From a virus: 45,884 nt of DNA. Within the stretch, counting starts at the first letter, position 1. Every line of letters begins with the position of its first letter. The stretch lies in the IMG/VR virus record IMGVR_UViG_3300030380_001336, positions 1 to 45,884 of that record. One strand, written 5' to 3'. The notes under the pieces are model-generated. The model was not told the origin of the DNA. It worked only from the letters and a program-made list of their open reading frames with translations, and did no database searches. Position numbers and translations under genes: made by a program. Positions 22,713 to 30,121 of this stretch are shown in pieces.

Positions 22713-23035
22713 TTATGAACTTTGTTTTTATTTACTTTTTCAAATAGCCACTGATAAAAATTAAATAATATCAGTAATTTATTATAACATATTAAAGAAG
22801 ATAATAATATAAGTTTGTTTTTGTAATAAAATCAAAGACTTAAAATTAAAAAAACTACAAAAAATAGGTAAAATTGGCTAAATATTTACCTTTTTGGCTC
22901 GATTCGCAACACAAAAAGAACCCCCCAAAAGTAAAACTAATGGGAGGTTAAGGTACAAAGTTCATATAGAGATGGCTTATATGCAAAGCCATTGATTATC
23001 GTATATATTATTTGAATGTTTGTTGCAAATCTTTT
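22713..23035 (-). promoter_or_regulatory. Intergenic control region with element variant (site D)
   Basis: 323 bp with no convincing gene. On the minus strand a variant element TACCT-N8-TAGTTT lies at 22870-22852, and a facing TTTACCTTTTT at 22886-22896 forms an inverted repeat with it. A TATAAT hexamer is at 22786-22781, leaving a leader of about 74 nt to ATG 22700; a good -35 is not evident. CTGATA/TATCAG (22751-22756, 22769-22774) is a further inverted repeat. The right part holds the late-operon terminator. Confidence 0.5.
22913..22950 (-). terminator. Probable terminator of the late operon
   Basis: On the minus strand AACCTCCC (22949-22942) pairs with GGGGGGTT (22926-22919) with one mismatch around a 15-nt loop, followed by CUUUUUG. 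The loop is large and the U-run short, so it is moderate in strength. It lies 86 nt after the last gene of the long late unit (stop at 23036). Confidence 0.55.
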
Positions 23036-23362
23036 TTAAGAGCCGTTTTTCTTGCTCCATGCACTTGTTGCCATAAAAGTTGCTAAAATACCTAAATTTG
23101 TAACGATATATGTCGATATAAGAGCCGTACATAGCTCGATTCGACTATCTGGTATAATTGGGGATAAAGCCAGTAAAACAAGTCCTATGACACTTACAAG
23201 AGAAATCATAGCCATTATTCTTATCTGGTCATCTTTTTTGTCATTGTTTTCTAATCTTGTAAGTTTCTCTGCCATTTCTAATTCAGCATCACTTACAATT
23301 CCGTCATTATTTGCATCTAAATCATTATATTTGGATTTAGCTTGTAATTTCTTTTGTGTCAT
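23036..23362 (-). CDS. Two-TM membrane protein with EF-hand motif
   Basis: 108 aa, ATG 23362 overlapping the previous stop as ATGA. Residues 16-27, DANNDGIVSDAE, match a canonical calcium-binding EF-hand loop (D-x-N-x-D-G-x-V-x-x-x-E). Two hydrophobic helices follow at about 49-68 and 78-98. It closes the lysis/membrane gene group at the end of the late unit. A calcium-sensitive membrane protein, perhaps holin- or superinfection-related, is possible. Confidence 0.75.
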   Translation of the reverse strand: MTQKKLQAKSKYNDLDANNDGIVSDAELEMAEKLTRLENNDKKDDQIRIMAMISLVSVIGLVLLALSPIIPDSRIELCTALISTYIVTNLGILATFMATSAWSKKNGS

Positions 23363-23658
23363 TTGAAACTGTCCTTAATACTTTTAATCACATTTTTAAG
23401 TGTAAATGGTTTCTCATTTGGTCTGTATTTGCAACTTATTTCTCTAGGGCATTCACCAGCACCTATTGGAACATATTCATTCCATTGAGTATAGTTTGCA
23501 CCCACATAAACACAAACTCTAGTTTTATTTTCTAGTAGCTGTTTTGCTAATCTACAAGTTGTATGTTCTTTGTCTCTTGCAAATGTTACTATTGCCAGAA
23601 AAGAAATAATACAAAAGAATATTAAGAAATAATAAATAAAATTATATAACATAATCAT
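23359..23658 (-). CDS. Membrane-anchored small protein
   Basis: About 99 aa from ATG 23658, which overlaps the previous stop as TAATG. Residues 3-24 (MLYNFIYYFLIFFCIISFLAIVTFA) form a signal anchor; the rest is an exported Cys-containing domain (TTCRLAKQLLENKTRVCVYVGANYTQWNEYVP, GECPREISCKYRP), with four or five Cys that may form disulphides. Many marine phages carry such small periplasmic-facing proteins near lysis genes. A spanin-like role cannot be shown. Confidence 0.7.
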   Translation of the reverse strand: MIMLYNFIYYFLIFFCIISFLAIVTFARDKEHTTCRLAKQLLENKTRVCVYVGANYTQWNEYVPIGAGECPREISCKYRPNEKPFTLKNVIKSIKDSFK

Positions 23659-24140
23659 TAAGCAACACTCTTGGAAATAAGCCAAATCATCCATCCAAGA
23701 GCAGATAAACCAATCAAACTAGCGATTCCCATGATAGTATAATCTCTTATCATACGTTGTTGTGCTTCTTTAGCATAAATAGCATTTTGCCTAGCCTTTC
23801 TAATTCTCCCCTCCTCACGCAATAACTCTTCGTAAGCCTGTAAACCATAATGACCTATTAACCAGTTTTTTAATTCTTCTCTTTGTTTTTGGATTTTCTT
23901 TTTTGCTGAAAAGCTTTCCATTGCTACTTCTTGAATGCTTCCATTAAACAGCTTATCAAATGTTGATGGGTTATTAGAAGTCTTGTGTATATTATCTATA
24001 TCTGAAACTGCACCCATCCATTTTCCTAAAGTTGCTGTGCAATCTTCAAGTTCTTTTCCAGCTTGAACCATTGATACAAAAGTTTTGTAACAAGTTGTTG
24101 CTGTAGTAACAGCAGTTGTCAATGTAATTGGGTCTAACAT
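23658..24140 (-). CDS. Phage protein with C-terminal TM helix
   Basis: 160 aa, ATG 24140. The opening MLDPITLTTAVTTATTCYKTFVSMVQAGKELEDC...LGKWMGAVSDID recalls a group of marine phage proteins with GRWMGAVSDI. A long charged coiled-coil helix follows (KKKIQKQREELKNWLIGHYG...EELLREEGRIRKARQ), then a C-terminal membrane helix (GIASLIGLSALGWMIWLI). It is probably late, in or near the lysis module. Function unknown. Confidence 0.75.
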   Translation of the reverse strand: MLDPITLTTAVTTATTCYKTFVSMVQAGKELEDCTATLGKWMGAVSDIDNIHKTSNNPSTFDKLFNGSIQEVAMESFSAKKKIQKQREELKNWLIGHYGLQAYEELLREEGRIRKARQNAIYAKEAQQRMIRDYTIMGIASLIGLSALGWMIWLISKSVA

Positions 24141-24219
24141 CCTTATTCCTTATAGACCCAGATGGGCAATCTAATCGTTTGATTAACCTAAATATATGAT
24201 ATTTTAAGAAATCTTCAAT

Positions 24220-24456
24220 TTATTTCTTGGATTTCAGAGCAAAAGCTCTATCTTTCTCAACCATCAAACCAGCCAGTGTAGCTAGTCTATCTTTCTCATT
24301 CATGCCTTTATTTGTAAGAAAAACACCATTATGACTCTGACCAACAAATCCCTGTTCAGTTAAATCTTTCATAATGTAATCGTATGGTTCTCTGCCAGAA
24401 AGTACAGCTACTAATCCACCAAATCTAGTATTTTGTTTATTGCTTAGTTTTGCCAT
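24220..24456 (-). CDS. Small hypothetical protein
   Basis: 78 aa, ATG 24456, overlapping the holin gene by 20 nt. LSNKQNTRFGGLVAVLSGREPYDYIMKDLTEQGFVGQSHNGVFLTNKG looks like a small winged-helix-like or compact alpha/beta unit. Not recognised. It lies in the lysis group. Confidence 0.65.
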   Translation of the reverse strand: MAKLSNKQNTRFGGLVAVLSGREPYDYIMKDLTEQGFVGQSHNGVFLTNKGMNEKDRLATLAGLMVEKDRAFALKSKK

Positions 24457-24850
24457 TTCTTGATTTTAAAACTTGTAATCCTTGTTTACCAAACCTCATT
24501 CCAAATGCACTCCCTATTACAATATACAACATATTTGAGAACCAACTCGGACAATTTTCATCTAAAAAAATAAAACCATCTTTAACATAAGGCTGTGTCC
24601 AAGGAAGGAAACAAGCCAGTAAAATTCCAGCAAAGAGTACAGACCACAGTTCATCCTTAAGACTATCACCCATTTGTGATGTAAGCTCTTTCTCCATAAG
24701 CATTTCAGATGTTGCTTCAGTACGATAGACTTCAGCTTCAGCTTGAGCTTTGGCAACCTTTATATCTGTTTCGGCTTTTGCTTTATCAACTTTTCCCTGT
24801 AGCCATGTTCCAGCTAAATTTGCAATAGGTGAAATAAGATTTCCTAACAT
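24437..24850 (-). CDS. Holin-like protein (Holin_3TM type)
   Basis: 137 aa, ATG 24850. Residues 1-60 are amphipathic and Ala/Lys/Glu-rich (VDKAKAETDIKVAKAQAEAE). Hydrophobic helices then come at about 69-86 (LWSVLFAGILLACFLP) and 104-122 (NMLYIVIGSAFGMRFG), with a Lys-rich tail. The NLISPIANLAGTWLQGK...AEAEV...DEWWVVLLS-like plan matches the 3TM holin family used by GTA and related phages. It would form inner-membrane lesions at lysis. Confidence 0.78.
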   Translation of the reverse strand: MLGNLISPIANLAGTWLQGKVDKAKAETDIKVAKAQAEAEVYRTEATSEMLMEKELTSQMGDSLKDELWSVLFAGILLACFLPWTQPYVKDGFIFLDENCPSWFSNMLYIVIGSAFGMRFGKQGLQVLKSRNGKTKQ

Positions 24851-24988
24851 ATTTTACTCCTTTTTTTGGTGAGGGATAATTGCAGATTATATTTAGCAAT
24901 TAAAAATTATAACATAATTAAGTTTAAATTAAACAATTACCCCTCATAACTGGTGAGGAAGGCTGACACCCTCATGTAAACCCTCCTC
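24851..24988. other. 138-bp intergenic spacer with short GAGG/CCTC repeats
   Basis: No gene is seen. It contains an AT-rich half and a half with several CCTC/GAGG runs, including CCTCA-N7-TGAGG (24943-24959), which can form a small hairpin, and two further CCTC segments near 24970-24990. It may be a structured leader or weak attenuator between the small membrane protein and the holin gene; function not inferred. Confidence 0.4.
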
Positions 24989-25192
24989 TTAAAACCCCTT
25001 AATCGTTTTTGTTATCCATAAAAATAAAGCATAAACAACTAATCCATATACAGTTGCTATTCCTATATCTATAATATGTTCTCTCATGTGATAAATGAAT
25101 TGTATCCCAGCTTCAACATCACTACTACCACCTTCACTAAAATTAACTGTCTTAGTAAAGTTTTCAACATCGCTTATAGTTTGTTCCATCAT
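24989..25192 (-). CDS. Small single-TM protein of the lysis region
   Basis: 67 aa, ATG 25192 overlapping the previous TGA as ATGA. The N-terminal half is polar (MEQTISDVENFTKTVNFSEGGSSDV); residues about 40-62 (IGIATVYGLVVYALFLWI) form a membrane helix. TIKGF ends the protein. Could be a second holin, antiholin or pinholin-like protein; no direct evidence. Confidence 0.65.
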   Translation of the reverse strand: MMEQTISDVENFTKTVNFSEGGSSDVEAGIQFIYHMREHIIDIGIATVYGLVVYALFLWITKTIKGF

Positions 25193-25392
25193 AACTTCAA
25201 AACTTTTATTATTTTATTTCTAAACTTATCAACTTCTAATCTTTTAAACTTATAATTATAATTTATAATTTCTGCTTCTAACAACCCATCCTGTACCATT
25301 TTTGTTACTTTCGCTTGAGAAACCATCAAATATTCTGCTACCTCTCTTCGGTTCATATATTTTTTGTGCCTGTTCACCATTACAACAATCAT
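25189..25392 (-). CDS. Excisionase/MerR-like DNA-binding protein
   Basis: Up to 67 aa (ATG 25392); MNRREVAEYL at 25356 is another start. NRREVAEYLMVSQAKVTKMVQDGLLEAEIINYNYKFKRLEVDKF is the winged helix-turn-helix of helix_turn_helix_17/excisionase-type proteins. It overlaps the zinc-ribbon gene by 137 nt in another frame, which is unusual. No integrase is present, so it is more likely a small transcription factor than a true excisionase. Confidence 0.68.
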   Translation of the reverse strand: MIVVMVNRHKKYMNRREVAEYLMVSQAKVTKMVQDGLLEAEIINYNYKFKRLEVDKFRNKIIKVLKL

Positions 25393-25522
25393 TAATTACA
25401 CATTTACAAGCAACACATTGATAATGACCATGAACTTCAACAAACTGTAATTTTATATTACATTTTGGACAACAGCCTTGCTCTAATCTACTATCCATAT
25501 AATCGTATTGATTGTTTATCAA
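25256..25522 (-). CDS. Small zinc-ribbon protein
   Basis: 88 aa, ATG 25522. CPKCNIKLQFVEVHGHYQC, then CKCVINDCCNGEQ holds two CxxC-like pairs of a zinc ribbon within residues 18-50. The last 38 residues read over the DNA-binding gene in another frame and look unconserved (KRGSRIFDGFSSESNKNGTG). In similar phage proteins the ribbon ends at about CCNGE, so this tail may be a run-on after loss of a stop. Confidence 0.68.
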   Translation of the reverse strand: MINNQYDYMDSRLEQGCCPKCNIKLQFVEVHGHYQCVACKCVINDCCNGEQAQKIYEPKRGSRIFDGFSSESNKNGTGWVVRSRNYKL

Positions 25523-25523
25523 A

Positions 25524-25922
25524 TTAAACCTCTATGATTATTCTTCTTTTTATTTTTAGTTCATTTAAATCTTTTTCTTTTGTGCCACCATCATATCTCC
25601 AAGCATAACCTCTATCTATCATTTCTTCATTGATGCTTAAATCTTCAATAACAAATTCACCTAACATACGACCATATTTGCCATCTTTTTCTGTTTTTAC
25701 TATCAACTTTTCTTTGGTCTCATGTAAACGTCTTTCTAAAAATTCTTTTGCATCTAAACCTAATTTTTTTTCTTCTAAATCTCTTGTTCTACTTTCTGGT
25801 GTATCAATACCAGATAATCTAACTCTTTCTTTTTTTGTTAAATTAAAACCTAAATCAATAATTATATCGACAGTATCGCCATCAACTACCTTAACTATCT
25901 CTTTTACTTTGTATTCATACAT
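25524..25922 (-). CDS. Thermonuclease-like (SNase) nuclease
   Basis: 132 aa, ATG 25922. VKVVDGDTVDIIIDLGF, RVRLSGIDTPESRT and DGKYGRMLGEF supply the SNase set: Asp at 14/16 and 19, Arg35, Asp40, Glu43 and Arg85. No signal peptide is seen, so it acts in the infected cell. A calcium-dependent nuclease could degrade host DNA or damaged DNA late in infection. It lies at the end of the late operon near lysis genes. Confidence 0.92.
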   Translation of the reverse strand: MYEYKVKEIVKVVDGDTVDIIIDLGFNLTKKERVRLSGIDTPESRTRDLEEKKLGLDAKEFLERRLHETKEKLIVKTEKDGKYGRMLGEFVIEDLSINEEMIDRGYAWRYDGGTKEKDLNELKIKRRIIIEV

Positions 25923-26086
25923 AATTTTAAGTCATATCTATCTATTATTCTTTTACAACTATCGCATAAAAATGTTGTTTTTGTAACAGAAATAAAAGAT
26001 TTACTGCATCTTAGACAGTTTCTTTTAGTCTTTTCAAATTTATATTTTCTATAATCTTCTTTCGGTTTTCTGTCTTTTAATATCAT
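25904..26086 (-). CDS. Small Cys4 zinc-finger protein
   Basis: 60 aa, ATG 26086 overlapping the upstream stop. CLRCSKSFISVTKTTFLCDSC (about 24-44) is a CxxC...CxxC metal-binding module flanked by very basic sequence (KDRKPKEDYRKYKFEKTKR). This resembles small DNA-binding treble-clef or ribbon proteins in marine phages. Function unknown. Confidence 0.7.
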   Translation of the reverse strand: MILKDRKPKEDYRKYKFEKTKRNCLRCSKSFISVTKTTFLCDSCKRIIDRYDLKLCMNTK

Positions 26087-26277
26087 TACTCATTCTTTTT
26101 AGGTATTGTTTTAGGTACACAATAAGCCTTAACCCAAATTCTGCTATCCCCAGAGAGTGATTGCTCATAGTTTTGTGACCTAAGTTTTGATGCAATTCGA
26201 AGACACGAATCCAAATCACTGAAGTACAGACTTTCTTGAACTGTACCAGACAAAAATACGACCAATAACCATGTCAT
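26086..26277 (-). CDS. Small exported/membrane-anchored protein
   Basis: 63 aa, ATG 26277 overlapping the lysozyme stop as ATGA. Residues 1-13 (MTWLLVVFLSGTV) form a short hydrophobic signal-like segment; then YFSDLDSCLRIASKLRSQNYE and IWVKAYCVPK with two Cys. Small proteins with this plan often follow phage lysozymes in marine phages. It may be a spanin-like or periplasmic factor. Confidence 0.68.
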   Translation of the reverse strand: MTWLLVVFLSGTVQESLYFSDLDSCLRIASKLRSQNYEQSLSGDSRIWVKAYCVPKTIPKKNE

Positions 26278-26723
26278 TCATCTGCAACACTAGCCATCAT
26301 CTCAGATAAATGTTTGCTCCTATTTGGCAGTTGTCTTGCCCATTTTGAGTCAAGCATCTCTGAACTTGCTTTGAGCCACTCTCCATCTCTTATATAAGAT
26401 ATAGTTTTGGCAAATTTACTATATCTTGGATATCCAAGATTAAACATCATATCACAACATACAATTTTTACTGTCTCTGGCAATTTATCCCAATCATCAT
26501 AAATCTTTTTACAATCGTTAATTGCTATTTGAACGTCTTGCTCAAAAAGTTCTGTAACTCTTTCTTCAGATATTTCTTCGCCTATAGGCATATCATATTC
26601 TGGTTCACCCTCTCTGCAAAGATGTCCGATGCCACAAGTTTTTAAACCTAATATATCAGCATAAGTTTTGTAGACTACTCCCTCTGACAAAATAAGTTGG
26701 TCTTTAAGTTTTGATAAATTCAT
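26274..26723 (-). CDS. Phage lysozyme (endolysin, GH24-like)
   Basis: 149 aa, ATG 26723. SEGVVYKTYADILGLKTCGIGHL gives the T4-type catalytic Glu14, Asp23 and Thr29 arrangement; KIVCCDMMFNLGYPRYSKFAKTI and WARQLPNRSKHLSEMM are the usual second-half motifs. No signal peptide; export would need a holin, probably one of the membrane genes beside it. It cleaves the glycan backbone of peptidoglycan at lysis. Confidence 0.93.
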   Translation of the reverse strand: MNLSKLKDQLILSEGVVYKTYADILGLKTCGIGHLCREGEPEYDMPIGEEISEERVTELFEQDVQIAINDCKKIYDDWDKLPETVKIVCCDMMFNLGYPRYSKFAKTISYIRDGEWLKASSEMLDSKWARQLPNRSKHLSEMMASVADE

Positions 26724-26932
26724 TTTAATTTCTCCAATATTCGGTCAATTTTCTCTTCTAACCGATTGATTGCTTGAGTAACATCATCCCTCTTGGCATA
26801 ATCTTCTCTGGTTTTATTTAAAAGAATATCTATTCTTTTTACTTCTTGTTGTAACGCACGAAAGATAAAAACTGCTGGTGCAATTACAAGAGTTAATAAT
26901 AAATTCCAAAAAAATACTGGCTCTACTTCCAT
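26720..26932 (-). CDS. Small TM plus coiled-coil protein (holin-like)
   Basis: 70 aa, ATG 26932, directly upstream of the lysozyme with an ATGA overlap and directly after the tail-tip gene. Residues 7-27 (FFWNLLLTLVIAPAVFIF) form a membrane helix, followed by a coiled coil (ALQQEVKRIDILLNKTREDYAKRDDVTQAINRLEEKIDRILEKL). Similar proteins before lysozyme genes are considered holin- or Rz-like; exact role uncertain. Confidence 0.72.
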   Translation of the reverse strand: MEVEPVFFWNLLLTLVIAPAVFIFRALQQEVKRIDILLNKTREDYAKRDDVTQAINRLEEKIDRILEKLK

Positions 26933-29900
26933 TACACCCTTCTCACTTCTAAAATAATTATTGAACCACTTCCTTGACCAGCTTCATTTGCTCCAGCATC
27001 ATTATATGAAATACTAGAAAAATACTGCTGATTTTTATTTAATTGAATTTTATTTGCAGAAATTTTAACTTGTGAACTTCCAGCACCAGTTGCAGTTGCT
27101 GTTGCAGTTAATGCTTGTGCTGTCGAGCCTGTCATAAATCGAGTTGCTATTGAAGTTCCTTGACCACTAGATTGACAATGTGCATTAGCAACCATTAAAA
27201 CAATTGCATCTGTATTAAAAGCATCATTATTTTCAGATGTAAAGGTAGTATTTGGAATTGTTAATGGACTTTGATTAACTGCTCCTCTACCAGCATTTCC
27301 AGCAAGTACTTTTAAAATTATACCAGCATTAAGATTTGCTGGATTAAATGCACCACTAATCGAATTAATATTTCCTATTGTAAGAGTACCACCAGATATT
27401 CTATCAGCATTTAAGCTACCAGCAGTAATTGTACTAGCATCAATAGAAGCAATTTTAGCACTTGATATGATTGCATTTGCTATCTGTGCTGTATTTGTAA
27501 TTACAGCAGAAGAAGTTGTTAATTTTGCTGATGTTATAGAACCACTAGCTATATTATCGGCTACAACTGAATTAGCAGATAACTTACCAGCAATGATGGC
27601 ATTGTCAGCAACTAAATTAGCTACATTACCACTTGTTATTTGACTAATTGTTCCAAATGCTCCTAATTGTGCAACACCACCAGAAACAATGCTTGTACCA
27701 GAAGAGTTTTGTACATCCAATTGCTCACTTGTTGGTGTAGCAGTTATACCATCTGCATCATTTGGAAAAAAAGCACTGCCATTACCAGAAAAGTCAGTAG
27801 ACCTTATCCAAAACCTTTGTTGTGTTCCAACAGTAAGATTTTGTCTTGTAATTCTCATAGCTTTAGATTTTGCACCAGCTACAGAAAAATTGATTGTTGC
27901 ATCACCACCAGAGTTAGGATTTCCTGTGCCAGTTCTCATTACAAATTCTGCACCTCTAAAATCATCTGTACTTGGGTTTGTAAAAACAAGTTCAACACCA
28001 CCACCTACGGCATTTGCTGTTAATCCAGTATAAGCACTAGGTGCAGTTGTATCAGCAGTAATTGTGAGATTAGAAGATGTAGCAAAAGAACTTTCAACAT
28101 CTGCAAAGGAAACACACTTTATTCTAACCCTATAAACTCTGCCTACTATCAAACCACCAAATCTTGTTTCTGTTATTCCAGACTCAACAACTTGTGTATC
28201 TACAGTAACAAATGAACCAGATAATTGTGCTTGTAATTCAATGATTGTCTTTTTAATAAAACCACTTGTGCTTTCTGCAAAGACCACTTTAACACTTGAT
28301 AAAAATGTACCATCATTATTTAAATCCCCAACATTAGCAAAAGATGAAATTGTTGGTGTAGATACAGTTCTAAAATTAGGCAAATCTGTATCTGGTGTTG
28401 GGTCTACAATGACCATCTCTGAGTTCACATCAAAGTCGTATGCTTGTGAAGTATCTTCTCTCAACAGTAAACTAACAGCTATTCCTGTATCAGCAGAAGA
28501 TGCTATGGAAACCTCATTAACTTTAAATATCTGATTAGTAAATCCAAATCTTGAATGTGTTACTCTTACTCTATCATTTGGTAATAACCTCAAACCTTTA
28601 AGAGTTGTATTAATTTTCATTGTTAATTCATTTCTTGACTGAAATAACAATGTCTTTGCTATTCTTTGTGCTTGTGTGCCACTGATACACATATTTTGTT
28701 GGAAATCTCTAAATATTACTTCTCCATCAGAATTAGAAAATGATGTTTGTTGAAAGCTAGGAAAATCAGCACCTTGATAACCATTCTCTGGACCTATAAA
28801 TGTTCCCCTAATACCATTAAATCTATCTCTTCTTGGTATTTTAGGAACAAGAGAAATATCTCCAATTATATCATCATCATTTAAATCATTATTGGTATCT
28901 GGTGAAGTAAATGAAGCAACATCCATTCTAAATACACCACCAGAATAAGTCATACTACCACCACATGAAGTAAGAATAGATTCAATGTTGTCTTTATGTT
29001 GTGAACTAGAAAGTAAAGTACCATCACAACCAAAACCTATCTCATGTGTTCTTTCACAAGTTACTGTGCCACTTCCTATTGTATGATTTGCAGTTCTTGT
29101 TCTGTAATTTGCTGTGTTGGTTGCTAATCTAAATGCTTGTGCTTTGTAAGTCGTATTGTGAATTTTTGTTAGTCCATCTGATAAAATCACATAGTAAGTA
29201 GTGCCACTTATTTTAATCTGGTCTCCATCATGCAATGAAACTGTTGCTCCATCATGCACATAATGGTTAACAGAACCATCTGAGGTAGCTACAGCACTAA
29301 ATGTTCTATTGTCATTGTCATCTTTATGAACAACAGCACTGTCAGCAGTTGTAGCACTAGAGTTTAATTGTGTATCATCTAATTCTGCATCGGTTACAGA
29401 TAATCCAAATGTTGTATCCTTTAGATAATCTCTAAAAACATAAGCTGGATTATTGCTATATCTAACAGTTGAATCATGAGTATTGAATATTTTTTTACCT
29501 CTTACGATTGCAGAAATAATTGGAACACCATTTGGGAAAGCTGTAGAATTATAGGTTAATTTAGTACAGATTATTGCAATACCCTTGAACTTATCACTTG
29601 ATGTCAATTCTGTATTATTTATAAATGCTGTTGGTAATGTTTGAGTTGTTGTTCCTTTTAGAACTTGTAATGAAGCAAATCCATCAAAATCACTTGAAGA
29701 ATGAGCAGAGCGAAATCCAGTTGTAACATCTCCATCAAATGCTACTGGTGTATCACCAAAGTATATTCTGTCTATGCCATCTATTTGATGACCAGCTAAA
29801 GCAATAATTATGTAAATATCTTGGTTATTATTTGCACTTTCTAAAAATAATATTGTACCAGAGACTTTAGACCGACCATATATTATCCGTCTTGGACTCA

Positions 29901-30120
29901 ATGGCTGTCTTATCATTTCCTTTCTGTCTCTTAATGTCTGCTCTTGGAAACCTAATTTCGGCTTTGGTGCTAAAGCATTAATTGCTATAGAAGTAATTGT
30001 ACTTATAATAAAAGATTTTGCTAAACTAGCAAAAAATCCTGTTCCAGTAACAAATGTTGCGATTGCTGTACCAGCAGTTGCGATTGCACCTACTACTGCT
30101 GTTACTATTGCTGGTGGCAT
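26932..30120 (-). CDS. Tail tip/host-specificity protein (J-like)
   Basis: 1062 aa, ATG 30120. Residues 1-50 are hydrophobic and Ala/Gly/Thr-rich, as in J-type proteins. The main part (QPLSPRRIIYGRSKVSGTILFLE, IDRIYFGDTPVAFDG, a long hub region to about 560) is the tail-hub core. Fibronectin-like segments follow at about 575-760 (VKVVFAESTSGFIKKTIIELQAQ..., RVYRVRIKCVSFADVESSF). The C-terminal repeat region (SAKIASIDASTITAGSLNADRISGGTL, about 870-940) is the phage tip pattern. It probably plugs the tail and touches the host surface. Confidence 0.92.
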   Translation of the reverse strand: MPPAIVTAVVGAIATAGTAIATFVTGTGFFASLAKSFIISTITSIAINALAPKPKLGFQEQTLRDRKEMIRQPLSPRRIIYGRSKVSGTILFLESANNNQDIYIIIALAGHQIDGIDRIYFGDTPVAFDGDVTTGFRSAHSSSDFDGFASLQVLKGTTTQTLPTAFINNTELTSSDKFKGIAIICTKLTYNSTAFPNGVPIISAIVRGKKIFNTHDSTVRYSNNPAYVFRDYLKDTTFGLSVTDAELDDTQLNSSATTADSAVVHKDDNDNRTFSAVATSDGSVNHYVHDGATVSLHDGDQIKISGTTYYVILSDGLTKIHNTTYKAQAFRLATNTANYRTRTANHTIGSGTVTCERTHEIGFGCDGTLLSSSQHKDNIESILTSCGGSMTYSGGVFRMDVASFTSPDTNNDLNDDDIIGDISLVPKIPRRDRFNGIRGTFIGPENGYQGADFPSFQQTSFSNSDGEVIFRDFQQNMCISGTQAQRIAKTLLFQSRNELTMKINTTLKGLRLLPNDRVRVTHSRFGFTNQIFKVNEVSIASSADTGIAVSLLLREDTSQAYDFDVNSEMVIVDPTPDTDLPNFRTVSTPTISSFANVGDLNNDGTFLSSVKVVFAESTSGFIKKTIIELQAQLSGSFVTVDTQVVESGITETRFGGLIVGRVYRVRIKCVSFADVESSFATSSNLTITADTTAPSAYTGLTANAVGGGVELVFTNPSTDDFRGAEFVMRTGTGNPNSGGDATINFSVAGAKSKAMRITRQNLTVGTQQRFWIRSTDFSGNGSAFFPNDADGITATPTSEQLDVQNSSGTSIVSGGVAQLGAFGTISQITSGNVANLVADNAIIAGKLSANSVVADNIASGSITSAKLTTSSAVITNTAQIANAIISSAKIASIDASTITAGSLNADRISGGTLTIGNINSISGAFNPANLNAGIILKVLAGNAGRGAVNQSPLTIPNTTFTSENNDAFNTDAIVLMVANAHCQSSGQGTSIATRFMTGSTAQALTATATATGAGSSQVKISANKIQLNKNQQYFSSISYNDAGANEAGQGSGSIIILEVRRV

Positions 30121-30121
30121 A

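Noticed and set aside
22713-23035. tRNA or small RNA gene in the largest gap
   Set aside because: No cloverleaf with acceptor and T-loop consensus could be built; the gap is explained by promoter, inverted repeats and terminator. A covariance-model scan was not possible here.
25189-25392. Excisionase as evidence of lysogeny
   Set aside because: The helix-turn-helix is excisionase-like, but no integrase, CI-type repressor or attachment site was found, so temperate life is not supported.
27667-28033. Plus-strand open frames opposite the tail-tip gene
   Set aside because: These and similar long frames opposite other structural genes are reverse-complement shadows of Thr/Ser/Ala-rich coding sequence, with no ribosome sites and no domain-like content.
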